The notes beneath the pieces were generated by a model. It did not search any database. It was not told the origin of the DNA and saw only the letters and a list, made by a program, of their open reading frames with translations. Made by a program: the position numbers and the translations under genes. 64,000 nucleotides of DNA, from positions 167,407,874 to 167,471,873 of the forward strand of contig NC_134830.1 of NCBI RefSeq assembly GCF_004210375.1, written 5' to 3'. The stretch comes from Tachypleus tridentatus. Lineage: Eukaryota; Arthropoda; Merostomata; Xiphosura; Limulidae. Of this stretch, positions 9,646-20,762 are shown piece by piece (the stretch's first letter is position 1; each line of letters begins with the position of its first letter).

Positions 9646-10444
9646 CGAACCAGTTTCTATTTTTAGCACATGAGACGTATATCACAGATAGATATGAGCT
9701 GATGTCATGTATACAATGTTTGGCTTACATGATTAAACCGTTGCTTGTTTAAATGCTGTTACATTAATTGCATGAACATGTTTTTTAAAATGTCTGTGAC
9801 AAGAAAGAGTAGAAGGAATCATCTAGTTTATCTGCGAATCTGACTTAGTTATCAATAATAATTTGTCGAACTTATAAAGATGAAATTTATTTAGTTTCAT
9901 GGAATGTGAATAATTACGTTAATGGCAATAAGCTAGATTCTTTTAACATTCTCAGTCGTTTCGTAGTTAATATAAAATCTAAATTTGTCAAAATGTTGAA
10001 TAATTTGATTATTGTAATTAAAAATTTAGAAATGTAATGTTTCATACGTCAAAACTATAAGATATCCTTATAAAAGAATGGGCTTAATTGTATTGGACAA
10101 CTTCAACAAATGTTACATTAAATAAGTATTATTCATAGCAGTATACCATCGTATGTCGATTATGCAACTTTTGAAGTATTTCGTTGTATTATTTACCAAA
10201 TTAGACCGTTTTCCTACCAAGTGAACACATCTATAGATTTTGAATTACTCAAAGGTGAATTTTACAAAAAAAAGAAAACTTTGCAGTCAAAAGAACTACT
10301 CATGCTGATTAATTTTGCAGGTTCACATTTTTGATAAAAAATATGTGCTAATAATTGAAACATAGAACTTAGTGCAGAAAGAGCCCATTCCAAGCGGCCA
10401 TCCGAACGTTTTAGTTTTTACGTTTGTCGCTAGGACAAGTACTG
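9646..10444. other. Intron stretch, nothing recognised
   Basis: About 800 bp of AT-rich sequence with no repeat or exon that I can support. Confidence 0.6.
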
Positions 10445-10465
10445 TGACGTAATAGTTGCCAAACA
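10445..10465 (+). repeat. Left arm of 21-bp perfect inverted repeat
   Basis: TGACGTAATAGTTGCCAAAC plus one base; the exact reverse complement lies at 11221-11241, 755 bp away, with the P2X7-like frame between them. It could be a terminal repeat of a small DNA element. The arm also contains a TGACGTAA bZIP-like octamer. Confidence 0.85.
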
Positions 10466-10500
10466 AACCGCCAACGCCAGCGCGTTCAATGTAAATAAAT

Positions 10501-10743
10501 ATGGCCAGTGCATACGGAGCAACAGAGGCGGTGTCTGTTTTGACTTTGTGTTCTGAACAGTATCGAGTAGCGCCATATCAATTCGAACCTACTCTGAACG
10601 AACCTAGAACAGTTACTTTTGACACAGATCTGACAAGTTCTAGTGATGAGGGCAGTTCCACGAGCGAGAGTAACAGAACTGTGAGTAATACTGACAGCGC
10701 CCAGGTCAGTTGCGAGTCGGTCATACCTCCAGTGGAAGAATGG
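10501..10743 (+). CDS. P2X7-like domain protein, N-terminal exon or fragment
   Basis: 81-codon frame starting at ATG. It has YRVAPYQFEP near residue 22, an acidic/serine-rich stretch DLTSSSDEGSSTSES, and ends VIPPVEEW. This resembles the N-terminal part of the P2X7-like zinc-binding proteins that are common, often in repeats, in invertebrate genomes. There the EW is followed by a CxCGNC cluster. Here the frame meets GTAAAC right after GAATG, so it may be an exon ending with a split Trp codon, or a truncated copy. No downstream cysteine-rich exon was found on the plus strand nearby. It sits in a cadherin intron on the opposite strand. Confidence 0.45.
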
Positions 10744-11220
10744 TAAACCTAAATCATGACAACAAGTATGGTCTGTATTATTTCACGTGCAATTTTAAGC
10801 ATCTCGAAACCTGTTTAGTGTTTATAAATTATTGGTATCACAGACTGGGTTTTTTTTGTTTATACCTAGCCGACTATGGTAACTAATACTCGGCCCTTCC
10901 ACAATCATTGTACCGGGTATTTATGACTCGTAAAAAATGAATTTCAATTATACGTCATAATTCTGTCTATACAATCAAACTAGTTGTAGCAGTCTAAATA
11001 ATTAATTTAATATTTACCATAAATTTATGACAAAGCTCTCAAGCTGCTCTCAAAGACTATAAACTTTCTCTCTCTCTTGTTGTTGTGGGCTTCTCATTCC
11101 AGCTCTACATCTTCTCTGAAATAAGTATTAAGTAAGAAATGTAATCCGAAAAAAGCACCGATATATTTACATAAAACACCAGCACTAAAAGGAACAACAT
11201 GGCCAGTGCGCAACGAAGCG

Positions 11221-11241
11221 TGTTTGGCAACTATTACGTCA
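11221..11241 (-). repeat. Right arm of 21-bp perfect inverted repeat
   Basis: TGTTTGGCAACTATTACGTC plus one base, the exact inverse of 10445-10465. An ATGGCCAGTGC 11-mer lies just before it (11199) and also starts the P2X7-like frame at 10501. Confidence 0.85.
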
Positions 11242-11599
11242 TAGTTGTAAAACGTCACGGAAACAGCCGAAAGACCGAGAGGAACTTGAGTTTGAAGACC
11301 CGCATATTTTGTTTCATTTTTTACTCAAAAACTAAAGTGTTTAAAAATATGGCAACCACACAGGAATTATACCTAACCAAAGTACAGTTTCTAAGGCAAT
11401 TATTAAATTTGTTGAAAATTCACCTTTAAGTCATTCTGTCATAAAGGTATTATTGAAGTTTCCCAATCAAAATAAGTCTTCTGAAGCATTCATACTGCAT
11501 TATTAAAGCTAATTCATGTTTTTCTATCAAGAGTAGCTGTTTTTTAACCTTTTAATAAGTTGCGTCATATTATTACAAAACTAACCCAAATATTCTTAC

Positions 11600-11731
11600 C
11601 AAGGGCATGTCCTCTGGAATTCGAGTTACTGGTGGTGCAACAGTAAACAGAGGAGGCTGGTCTTCGATATCTTCTACTTTAACCAGTATAGCTGCTGTTG
11701 CGGTATTTCTTTTACCAGAGTTTGAGCGGTC
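11600..11731 (-). CDS. Cadherin exon, EC2 end and EC3 start
   Basis: 132 bp, 44 codons, phase 0 at both ends, acceptor TTTAG and donor GTAAGA. It reads DRSNSGKRNTATAAILVKV, then the linker EDIEDQPPLF, then VTRIPEDMPL. EDIEDQPPLF is the DxxDxxPxF calcium linker between EC2 and EC3. It joins in frame to the preceding exon (ends FAT). The following exon, which should carry the first half of EC3, is the one I could not locate. Confidence 0.92.
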
Positions 11732-11814
11732 CTAAAGTTTTGAGTTATACAAAGATGAATTTTCATTATAAAATGATATCATGTCTTCGGATCTTACTGC
11801 CTAGTTACATGTAT

Positions 11815-12330
11815 CTCTTGTTTCTCTTTTAGTTTTATACCTGTCACTTAATTTTATGTTTGTCCATTGACCGCATATCTCTCTTTTCGTCTTTGTACCT
11901 ATCACTTAATTTATTTGTTTGCTTGTCAGTTGGCTGCTTGTTTCTCTTTTCATTTTTGCACCTATTTATTTATTTTATCGAGAAACCCATTTGTTTATTT
12001 GTTTGTCTGTTGTCTCGCTTGTTTCTCTTCTTTCGTCTTTGTGCTGTTTGTGCATATAAATTAATTTATTTGTTTATTTGTTTGTCTGTTGTCTGCTTGT
12101 TTCTCTTTTCGTCTTTGTGCCTGTCACTTAATTTCTTCGTTTGTCTGTTGGCTGCTTGTTTCTCTTTTCGTCTTTGTACCTATCACTTACTTTATTTCTT
12201 TGTATGTTGACCGCTTGTTTCTCTTTTCATCTTTGTATCTATTAATTTATTTATTTCTTTGTCTGTTGATGTATCAATGTATCTATGAAAATGTCCTGTG
12301 TTTTTATATACTTGTTCGTGTATTTATTTA
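11815..12330. repeat. Degenerate 59-bp pyrimidine-rich tandem repeat, about 8 copies
   Basis: Units of the type TGCTTGTTTCTCTTTTCGTC, followed by TTTGTACCTATCACTTAATT and a TTTG-rich stretch. Overlapping open frames here translate to Phe/Leu/Ser-rich repeats and are taken as by-products of composition. Confidence 0.88.
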
Positions 12331-12606
12331 TTTTCCTTTTTACCTGTCTCTATGATTAGTTCTTTCTGTTAGTTTGTTTATCTTTCTGTGTTTGAACAAA
12401 TAGAACATTTATAAAGTGGGTACTTTTTAAAATGAACAGAGGAAACTAGAACTTCAGCAAATGTTCATATCATGACATGAGTGCCAGTCAAGACTTAAAT
12501 CATGTTAATGCATTAATAATTGTACTTCAGTTTTACTTCCATGACTATACTTTTCAGACAAAGATAATACTGTAAATACTTTTTATGCATTGATATTAGT
12601 ACTCAC

Positions 12607-12732
12607 AGTGGCGAAAACATTCAAATGATATACTGATTTCTTCTCGAAGTCCAACGGTCCTATCAAATTGATAACTCCTTTTCCACCGATAGTTTGTACA
12701 GAAAAAGTTTCCACGTCATCGGTTTCTGTGTT
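12607..12732 (-). CDS. Cadherin exon, EC2 second half
   Basis: 126 bp, 42 codons, phase 0 at both ends, acceptor TTTAG and donor GTGAGT. It reads NTETDDVETFSVQTIGGKGV, then INLIGPLDFEKKSVYHLNVF. The GGKGVINLIGPLDFE segment is the G-V-I ... LDxE signature of a cadherin repeat. It joins in frame to YSLQ of the upstream exon and to DRSNSG of the downstream exon. Confidence 0.93.
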
Positions 12733-13141
12733 CTAAAGTGGAAAATATTCAATTTACGAACGTTCTATTCAAATCTGTTTATAAAGTTGTTTTTTTTTTT
12801 CAAATACAGCCACGGTGAATGATCTTGAATTAAATCGTTTTTAACTTATTGACACAAAAATGCTAATAATGTTTATTTTTGATATAATCAAGCTACTATA
12901 ACTTCAGAAAGCAACGCATCTTTACTTCTAAGTTAAAACTTACTGTCACTACGTATCTTTACTCATAAAAAGTCAAAACTTACTGTCACGACAATTTCAA
13001 AAACTCGGTAAGTGACGAAGTGTGCCAACATTTGAATCTAACCTTTTATTACACCCCTAAGACTTTTATGTTTTCTATGTGTGCTGCATAGGTACTTCTC
13101 TAGTACTAATATAATCGTGCCTTTAATAAATAGTACTAATA

Positions 13142-13187
13142 TATAGCGCAGATAGCCCTAGTGTAGCTTTGCGCGAAATCCAAAATA
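13142..13187 (+). mobile_element. SINE 3'-tail fragment
   Basis: Only the last 46 bp of the Thr-like family remain (AGCGCAGATAGCCCT to GCGCGAAATCC). Confidence 0.85.
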
Positions 13188-14278
13188 AATAAGTATTTCG
13201 AATACAATTTTCACTACTGTAACTTCCAAAAGAAAAACTTACATTTTAATTGAAGCGTATTGTGGTTCTGATTTATTGTCGTAAAGTTGGCATTAGCAGT
13301 AGCATAATTTCACTATTGTAGCTTTAGAAAACAGCGTATTCATATATTTAATATATTTCTCAGAGTTCAACTTGCTGACTCTACAAAAATACTAAAATAA
13401 TCTCACTACTGTATTTCCATTAAGTAAAATATTTACTTCATAAAGTTTACAGATCTATATATATTTCAAAATACCGAAATTATCTTACATCGTTTAATAA
13501 TTTTAACGATTCTACACTTTAATGTGCTCTACAAAGCAGTAAAATCCACACAAAAACAAAAATTATACTTTACTGTGTAAAATAAACTCCACCACACTGT
13601 AGTGTATATTTCAGTGCTCTATAGTTTATGTTTTTAAACAATATAACATATACAAGAACATATTATGAGCCAAATATTGATAACCTGGCAAAAATGTATG
13701 AACATGTAATGTTAGTGGAGTGTAAACATTTAAGAAAAACATTTTATGCGTGATGTACAACACAAACGTAAGATAGACAATTACCACGTTTTCAGTCTCC
13801 AAAGATTATCTCCATAATTATCGCTCATTTCACCTTCGTTTCCTTCATACTTTTCACACTGAAACACGTGTAATTCAGTTTGTACAACACCGATGATTTA
13901 GGGACTCAAGTTGACATCTTAAATCTATCAAAACTGAAGCAGTGATTTGACATGATAGTTTCGCATGTCATCATCATCTACTTCATCGGAATTCGGTCCT
14001 TGTTTTGTCAAGTTCAATGTAGGCCTCTACATCCCTATTTATGAACAAGTGTATATTCCCTTCCTCATTCAGAGGGAAGCTTTGGTACCGGATCAAAATG
14101 AGAGGGAATGTATTGTCGGTACACTATATGGTCTCGCCATCTATGTTTAAAAGTATGTACTTTAATCTGTTTCATTTAGGTGAGATTTAATTGACAGCTT
14201 CCTCATCCCGATGAATACTTTTATATTAATTTTCAAACCAGGACACCAGTTTATTGAATATTTATCCGAAGCTCTCAC
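13188..14278. other. Intron stretch, nothing recognised
   Basis: AT-rich. The exons on either side join directly in frame, so no exon is expected here and none is seen. Confidence 0.75.
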
Positions 14279-14362
14279 CTGTAAGCTGTACAGAACCTGT
14301 CCGAATGGTCCAGCATCCTGATCCACTGCCTCAATTCTTCCGATTAATCCTGTCGGGGTATC
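14279..14362 (-). CDS. Cadherin exon, EC2 first half
   Basis: 84 bp, 28 codons, phase 0 at both ends, acceptor TTTCAG and donor GTGAGA. It reads DTPTGLIGRIEAVDQD, then AGPFGQVLYSLQ. The A-x-D-x-D followed by FGxVxYSL is the canonical calcium-binding loop and strand of a cadherin repeat. In frame with ISVKE before it and NTETDD after it. Confidence 0.93.
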
Positions 14363-14639
14363 CTGAAATAATAATTATTTTTTTAACACAATTAAGTTTT
14401 GTATTTTGGATTACTTTAAAAATTGTTATACGTAAACATAACGATGTAAAATTAATTTAAAATACGAAATAACTATATAACTATAAATAGAAAGAAAGTT
14501 TTATGTCCTTGTTAAAAGGAAACAAATGTGTAAATCGAAAAAAAGCTAATATACTTTTTATGGAATGAAAATGGTAGCTGCAAAAAAACAAATTAGAGTT
14601 GGTTCACAAAGAGTATCAGAGATAACAAAGTTTAACAAT

Positions 14640-15950
14640 CTTATATTTAAGATATTTAAATTGGCCGGTATAACAGGAGATTATAGAAAAGCTGGTGAAA
14701 CAGGAAATTAGTTCATCAAAAAGGATGCATGAAAAAGTTAGGTTGAAAATTTCAAAGTTAACAATAAGGATATCTTTAAATACATTAAGGGTAGACAAAA
14801 TGACGAAAATACAACCATTGAAGGTTGATAAAGGAAGGCTGCTATTTAAATATTAAGAGATGGTTGGATTATTAAATTTTGCTTTTTCATTAGTTTCATT
14901 AACAATCATTTAAGGAGCATTTCACATCTTGAACATTTGATAGATGGAAACAAGATCGAACAAGATGACTTCAGAATTGGTTGTGTACAAAATAGAAAGT
15001 TTAAAGAGCAGTAAATCTCTCGGACCAGATAGTATTTCCTTAAGGGTTTTAAAGATTGTAGATATGAGCCACTTGCTGCTGTATTTTGTAAAGTTTCGAA
15101 TATTGGGCAGGTACCAAAAGATTGGAAGATAACTAATGCAACTTTTCTTTTCAAGGAAGATGATAAAAATTGACCAAGTAATTGTAGACTCACTGGTCTT
15201 GCATCAGTTGCGGAAAACATTTTGGAAAGCCTTATAAAAATGCTTTGTAAAAATCATTTAACAAAATCTATAATTTCATTGGATAGTCGGTTTGATTTTA
15301 TTAAGGGAATTCTTGACATACAAATCTTTTGATATTTGTTTAAAGATGTTACTGCTTATGTAGATGAGGGTAAAAGTGTAGATCTTGTGTATCTGGATTT
15401 TCGGAAAGCATTTGCAGACGTGCCATGTAAAAGGTTTAAAAAATCGCTACAGATGTAAGGGATAAGTTAACTAAGGTGCGAAGAGGTTGTTGTTGCTTTA
15501 CAAAAAAAAAAGATCATTTAGTGAGTTGGAGAATAAATGGTTGATAAGTTTTCATTATAAAGGATCTTAGTTATCATAATTCAGTGTCATGAAAGAAAGA
15601 GATGTTGGTGTGATGATTAAGTCTTGGCTCCTAACCTTAGGAAGTACATTGAATTGTTTGAAAGGGTTCAGAGAAGGGTTATTAGAATAGAGGGATTGTC
15701 ATATGAGAAGAGGCCGAAATCTTTCAAACTGTTTTCTTTTGAAAAAAGAAGCGTTAAAGGGAATCTGATTGAGGCGTTTAAGATTGTAAAAGGAACTGAT
15801 AGTGTCGATGCATAACCATTTTAATACTAAACAGTGAGAATATTAGGACTAGAAAACACAAATATAAATTTTTGCAGGTTAAATTTAAGTGAGTTGAAGA
15901 AAAAGCTTGATAAACAAACGAATAATAAAATTATTTATAATAGTTTTAGT
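14640..15950 (+). pseudogene. Degenerate non-LTR retrotransposon (LINE) reverse transcriptase
   Basis: Several disjoint frames on the plus strand match non-LTR polymerase landmarks in the right order. A NKDIFKYIKG-like linker lies near 14760. LKSSKSLGPDSISLRVLK is at about 15001-15055 (the LKxxKSxGPDxI motif). A VDLVYLDFRKAF catalytic strand is at about 15378-15413. An ELFERVQRRVIRI ... LSYEKRPKSFKLFSFEKR tail lies at 15640-15755. Many stops and frameshifts separate them, so the copy is long dead. The motif wording suggests a CR1/L2/Jockey-like clade rather than LTR elements; I would not go further. Confidence 0.8.
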
Positions 15951-17438
15951 TTAGTTTAAAGAATAGGTGAGACAGCCGAAACGCTGTTCCACAACGTTAT
16001 GTTTTATTATATTTATGATGTTCGCATTTACATAAAAATGCCCGTGGGTTTCTTCTAACAATATGAACGAACATCAATATAAGGAGAAAAACAGATGGCG
16101 ATGAACACAAATATAAGAAAATAAATGGATGTCACACTGTTACTCTGGTGACAAGTTAATAATTTCATTGCTTTGTTTAGATTGTGTTCAAACACTTTAA
16201 ACTTACATTGCTATCTTTAGATACTTTGTGATTAATTTAAAAGAAAAACATTTTTTTTATCCAGGAAACAGCAACTTACTTTCTACAAAGTTTTAACTTC
16301 TAGCACCACCTGGTTGTCAAATTAATAAAATGCTTTATGCAGATTAATTATTAAATACATATGATTTAATAGCCCAAAAATATTTATTGAATAAGAAAAA
16401 CTAAATACAATGTTTCTCTTGTTGACAGTTGAGGAATTTCATGGTAGCGAGATTAAATGTATTTTATAGAAATAATCTTCTTCTCAGCGTTTCTTTCCCT
16501 TCACAAGTTGTCTTCACTCTGACAGCCATGATTATGTAGCATAAGTGTTAAATGTAGCAAATTTCTGTGAGTGGCAGCAAGGATAATCTTAGACAACCCA
16601 TCTGGATAAACTTTCATCAGACTCTCTCTTTGCATAGATATTGAATTCTATGATTAACTGTAGGCAAACCAAAGGCGTAAAAGTTCAGTGGAGCTACATC
16701 CGGCGTCTCTGCAGGCTTAGTTAAATGGGACTACTTTGACTTCGACCATCTGTCCAATGAAAACAGCCATTGAATTATGGACGTGACCACATGCTAGTAA
16801 ACTTTGGTTTGTAAATTACATCAAGTTCAAATTCTTGTTTTATTTTTTGTTTGTTAATTCTACCGGTAGATATATGCATCTTCACCTCAATTTACTTATG
16901 GGCCAAAGATTTCCTTTTGTAACCAAGGTCTTCACTTTTCGGATGAGAGCATTGCTTGTATTTGGGATGACGTGAAAATTTACAGCTGTTTTTATTCTAG
17001 GCACTCTGCCAAGTGAATTTCCTGCTTCTAAAAAACATGTTAAAAGCGGTCTTCTATGAAATGTTATGTATTTTGGCTATGTATGGTTTAACAAGCTTGG
17101 GGTGAAAATATTTATTATACATTTCCAGCCACAAGTTTGTTTAAAACGGTTTTACAATATCGATTAGTTGAAAATTTTCTGTTACAAAAAACATGTGAGA
17201 ATTAAACATATCTGTTTTTACTGCTGCTGGTATGTGCGGTGACACTCCTTACGCTACTGAAATGAATGCTATTAGTCCTCTCAGTATCATACAACCATTT
17301 ATGTAGTCACTTGTTATTACAAATTTTCACTGAACTAGTTTCTATGTAATAGTTTATTATTCTCCAAGGACGTTTTTATTATTAAGCTTCACTTGTAATA
17401 TTTACGTAGCTAATCAATGAAAAACTTTTATGACTTAC
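15951..17438. other. Intron stretch, nothing recognised
   Basis: About 1.5 kb of AT-rich unique-looking sequence; no motif, long frame or repeat that I can support. Confidence 0.6.
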
Positions 17439-17528
17439 TTCCTTAACAGATATAGTAGAATTGAACGGTTTGAAAACAGGTTTGTTGTCGTTGATATCCT
17501 CGACTATAATCAACAGTGTCTGTGTGAC
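17439..17528 (-). CDS. Cadherin exon, EC1 end and EC2 start
   Basis: 90 bp, 30 codons, phase 0 at both ends, acceptor TATAG and donor GTAAGT. It reads VTQTLLIIVEDINDNKPVFK, then PFNSTISVKE. EDINDNKPVF is a perfect cadherin DxNDNxPxF linker and SVKE the following calcium-site glutamate region. An N-glycosylation sequon (NST) follows the linker. Confidence 0.95.
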
Positions 17529-17734
17529 CTATATATACATATAATAAACATCAATTAAGTTGGAATAATTAAAACTGAAAATAATGCACATAGACTTAGA
17601 TCCCTAAACACAAAGTTTTAAAATAACCATCAATGAATTAGTTACCCATTTCTTAAGCTTGCAGTCACAAACCCTCTAAATTAGCTACGTAAAATTAGGT
17701 ACGACATCAAATAGTGATAAATTCTCAGCTGAGC

Positions 17735-19325
17735 TCGTTTGTAGATAATGGAGCTCGTTAAGAGTTTGTTCGTTTGCGGATAACGAGGATTATTAAAAGT
17801 TTGTTTCTTTGTGGATAACGAAGCTTGTTAAAAGTTTGTTCCTTTGTAGATAACGAGGCTTGTTAAGAGTTTGTTTCTTTGTGGATAACGAAGTTTGTTA
17901 AGAGTTTATAACTTTGTGGATAATGAGGCTTGTTAAGAGTTTGTTTCTTTGTGGATAACGAAGTTTGTTAAGAGTTTGTTTCTTTGTAGATAACGAAGTT
18001 TGTTAAGAGTTTATAACTTTGTGGATAACGAAGTTTGTTAAGAGTTTATTTTTTTGTAGATAACGAAGTTTGTTAAGAGTTTGTTTCTTTGTGGATAACG
18101 AAGTTTGTTAAGAGTTTGTTTCTTTGTGGATAACGAAGTTTGTTAAGAGTTTGTTTCTTTGTGGATAACGAAGCTTGTTAAGAGTTTGTTTCTTTGTGGA
18201 TAACGAAGCTTGTTAAGAGTTTGTTTCTTTGTGGATAACGAAGCTTGTTAAGAGTTTGTTTCTTTGTAGATAACGAAGTTTGTTAAGAGTTTGTTTCTTT
18301 GTGGATAACGAGGCTTGTTAAGAGTTTGTTTCTTTGTGGATAACGAAGTTTGTTAAAAGTTTGTTTTTTTGTGGATAACGAAGCTTGTTAAGAGTTTGTT
18401 TCTTTGTGGATAACGAAGTTTGTTAAGAGTTTGTTTCTTTGTGGATAACGAAGTTTGTTAAAAGTTTGTTTTTTTGTGGATAACGAAGCTTGTTAAGAGT
18501 TTGTTTCTTTGTGGATAACGAAGTTTGTTAAGAGTTTGTTTCTTTGTAGATAACGAAGTTTGTTAAGAGTTTGTTTCTTTGTGGATAACGAGGCTTGTTA
18601 AGAGTTTGTTTCTTTGTGGATAACGAGGCTTATTAAGAGTTTGTTTTTTGTAGATAACGAAGATTGTTAAGAGTTTGTTTCTTTGTGGATAACGAAGTTT
18701 GTTAAAAGTTTGTTTTTTTGTGGATAACGAAGCTTGTTAAGAGTTTGTTTCTTTGTGGATAACGAAGCTTGTTAAGAGTTTGTTTCTTTTAACGAAGTTT
18801 GTAAGAGTTTGTTTCTTTGTGGATAACGAAGTTTGTTAAGAGTTTGTTTCTTTGTGGATAACGAGGCTTGTTAAGAGTTTGTTTCTTTGTGGATAACGAG
18901 GCTTGTTAAGAGTTTGTTTCTTTGTAGATAACGAAGCTTGTTAAGAGTTTGTTTCTTTGTAGATAACGAAGTTTGTTAAGAGTTTGTTTCTTTGTGGATA
19001 ACGAGGCTTGTTAAGAGTTTGTTTCTTTGTGGATAACGAGGCTTATTAAGAGTTTGTTTTTTGTAGATAACGAAGTTTGTTAAGAGTTTGTTTCTTTGTG
19101 GATAACGAGGCTTGTTAAGAGTTTGTTTCTTTGTGGATAACGAGGCTTGTTAAGAGTTTGTTTCTTTGTGGATAACGAGGCTTGTTAAGAGTTTGTTTCT
19201 TTGTGGATAACGAGGCTTGTTAAGAGTTTGTTTCTTTGTGGATAACGAGGCTTGTTAAGAGTTTGTTTTTTTGTAGATAACGAAGTTTGTTAAGATTTTG
19301 TTTCTTTGTGGATTACAAGGCTTGT
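17735..19325. repeat. 35-bp tandem repeat array, about 45 copies
   Basis: Unit of the type GTGGATAACGAAGTTTGTTA then AGAGTTTGTTTCTTT. Variants alternate at GTGG/GTAG and AAGTTT/AAGCTT/GAGGCT. Block duplications are visible: the rare GAGGCTTATTAAGAG variant recurs about 413 bp apart (18625 and 19038) with the same neighbours. It lies within a cadherin intron. Confidence 0.97.
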
Positions 19326-19582
19326 TCATTGTCGTCATTGACTACAATGTTAAAGTAATCTTAAAAATGACTTTCATGTTATATTCCTCTAACGTATGCT
19401 CCATGATACTGTACTTGGGTCCCGTATAAATACTTGTATGATTGTAGATAAGACTCATAATGGAAGAAATCGGTCATAAGCCTAACAATATGTTCCATTT
19501 GGCTTCAAAATAAATTTAGTTCCATGTGTTTTGGTCAAGTACTTCGAGTACTAGTGAAAGACAGTGTTATTAAGGACAGTTT

Positions 19583-19685
19583 GTTTTTATAAACAGAGGG
19601 GTATCTGCGCTCTGCCCACTACTGGTATCGAAACCCAGATTCTGGTAGCATAAGTCTGCAGACAAACAACTGTGCCACTGGGCGC
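19583..19685 (-). mobile_element. Val-like tRNA SINE relative, truncated
   Basis: Reverse copy with TATCTGCGCTCTGCCCACTA, a B-box region GGTATCGAAACCC and a head ending TGTGCCACTGGG. Confidence 0.65.
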
Positions 19686-19777
19686 ATTTAAGACGGGAAA
19701 CTTTAAGAAATCCCATTATAACTTTACCGCTATTGCCAACTAGTGGCTAAGTAGTTAGTAAGTATGCTTACGACGGT

Positions 19778-20053
19778 GGCCCGGAATGGCCAGGTGGTTA
19801 AGGCACTCGACTCGTAATTCGAGGGTCGTGAGTTCGAACCCCCGTAACTCCAAACGTGCTCTTCCTTTCAGCCGTGGAGGCGTTCTAATGTGACGATCAA
19901 TCCCACTATTCGTTGGTAAAAGAGTAGCCCAAAAGTTGGCAGTGGGTGGTTGTGACTAGCTGCCTTCCATCTAGTTTTACACTGCTAAATTAGGAACGGG
20001 TAGCGCAGATTGCCCTCGTGTAGCATTGCGCGAAATTCAAAGTAAACAAACAC
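19778..20053 (+). mobile_element. SINE, Thr-like family, full length
   Basis: Forward copy starting GGCCCGGAATGGCCAGGTGG with a clean CTCGTAA loop and B-box GAGTTCGAACCC, ending GCGCGAAATTCAAAGT and A-rich sequence. Confidence 0.95.
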
Positions 20054-20632
20054 AAATTTATCAATGAACCAACCAAAGTAAATAAAACGTTTGATGTTTT
20101 CTACTATGGAATTCACTTCATCACGTTTACTGTTAAAATAAACTAAATCAAATGTTTAGTATGAATAACTAGTAACTATCATAAATATGTCTTCAGCATT
20201 AATAGTGTGTCGTCTAGCCAAAATAATCCGCAGGACATAGTATACATTAATAACAGGAATAATATTTTAGTTATTTTCTGTTTTTTGTAGCTCGGATTAT
20301 GGTAAGCCAAACTATCATATATTTCCAGTAGATGTATTTTGCTGAATCGTTACTTCACATACCAAGTTTCAAGGTAATCCGTTAAGACATAATTGAGATA
20401 CAAAATCTCCACTTTTGATTGCATTTCTACCGATTTTTATTCTCACACCAAAAGTACGGAAACATTATTTGACAAAAAATATATACTTAATTTCCTTGTA
20501 TTTTTTCCAACGTTGGCACTCGGATAGATATTTAAAATTTACAATTAGATGTAAAATTTAGTCTAAATAAATGCCATACATGCAAAGTTATTCAACAAAA
20601 ACTGATGAAATTTGACTAAAAAGGCACGTGAG
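20054..20632. other. Intron stretch, nothing recognised
   Basis: AT-rich; no supported feature. Confidence 0.6.
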
Positions 20633-20762
20633 TTTTGTTTACTTGAAGTTAAGCACAAAGCTACAAAATGTGTTATTTGTGCACTATCCACCACGGGTAT
20701 CGAAACCAGGTTTCTAGCGTCTTAAGTCCTCAAACATACTTCTGTGCCACTAGGAGGGGCCT
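20633..20762 (-). mobile_element. Val-like tRNA SINE relative
   Basis: Reverse copy: AAGCACAAAGCTACAAAATG, then CCACCACGGGTATCGAAACC and a head ending CTGTGCCACTAGGAGGGGCC. Confidence 0.7.

Noticed and set aside
11860..12355. Overlapping frames that look like multi-pass membrane proteins
   Set aside because: They arise from a degenerate pyrimidine-rich 59-bp tandem repeat in three frames.
19778..19860. tRNA gene
   Set aside because: This and the other tRNA-like heads lack a proper paired acceptor stem and run directly into the SINE body.
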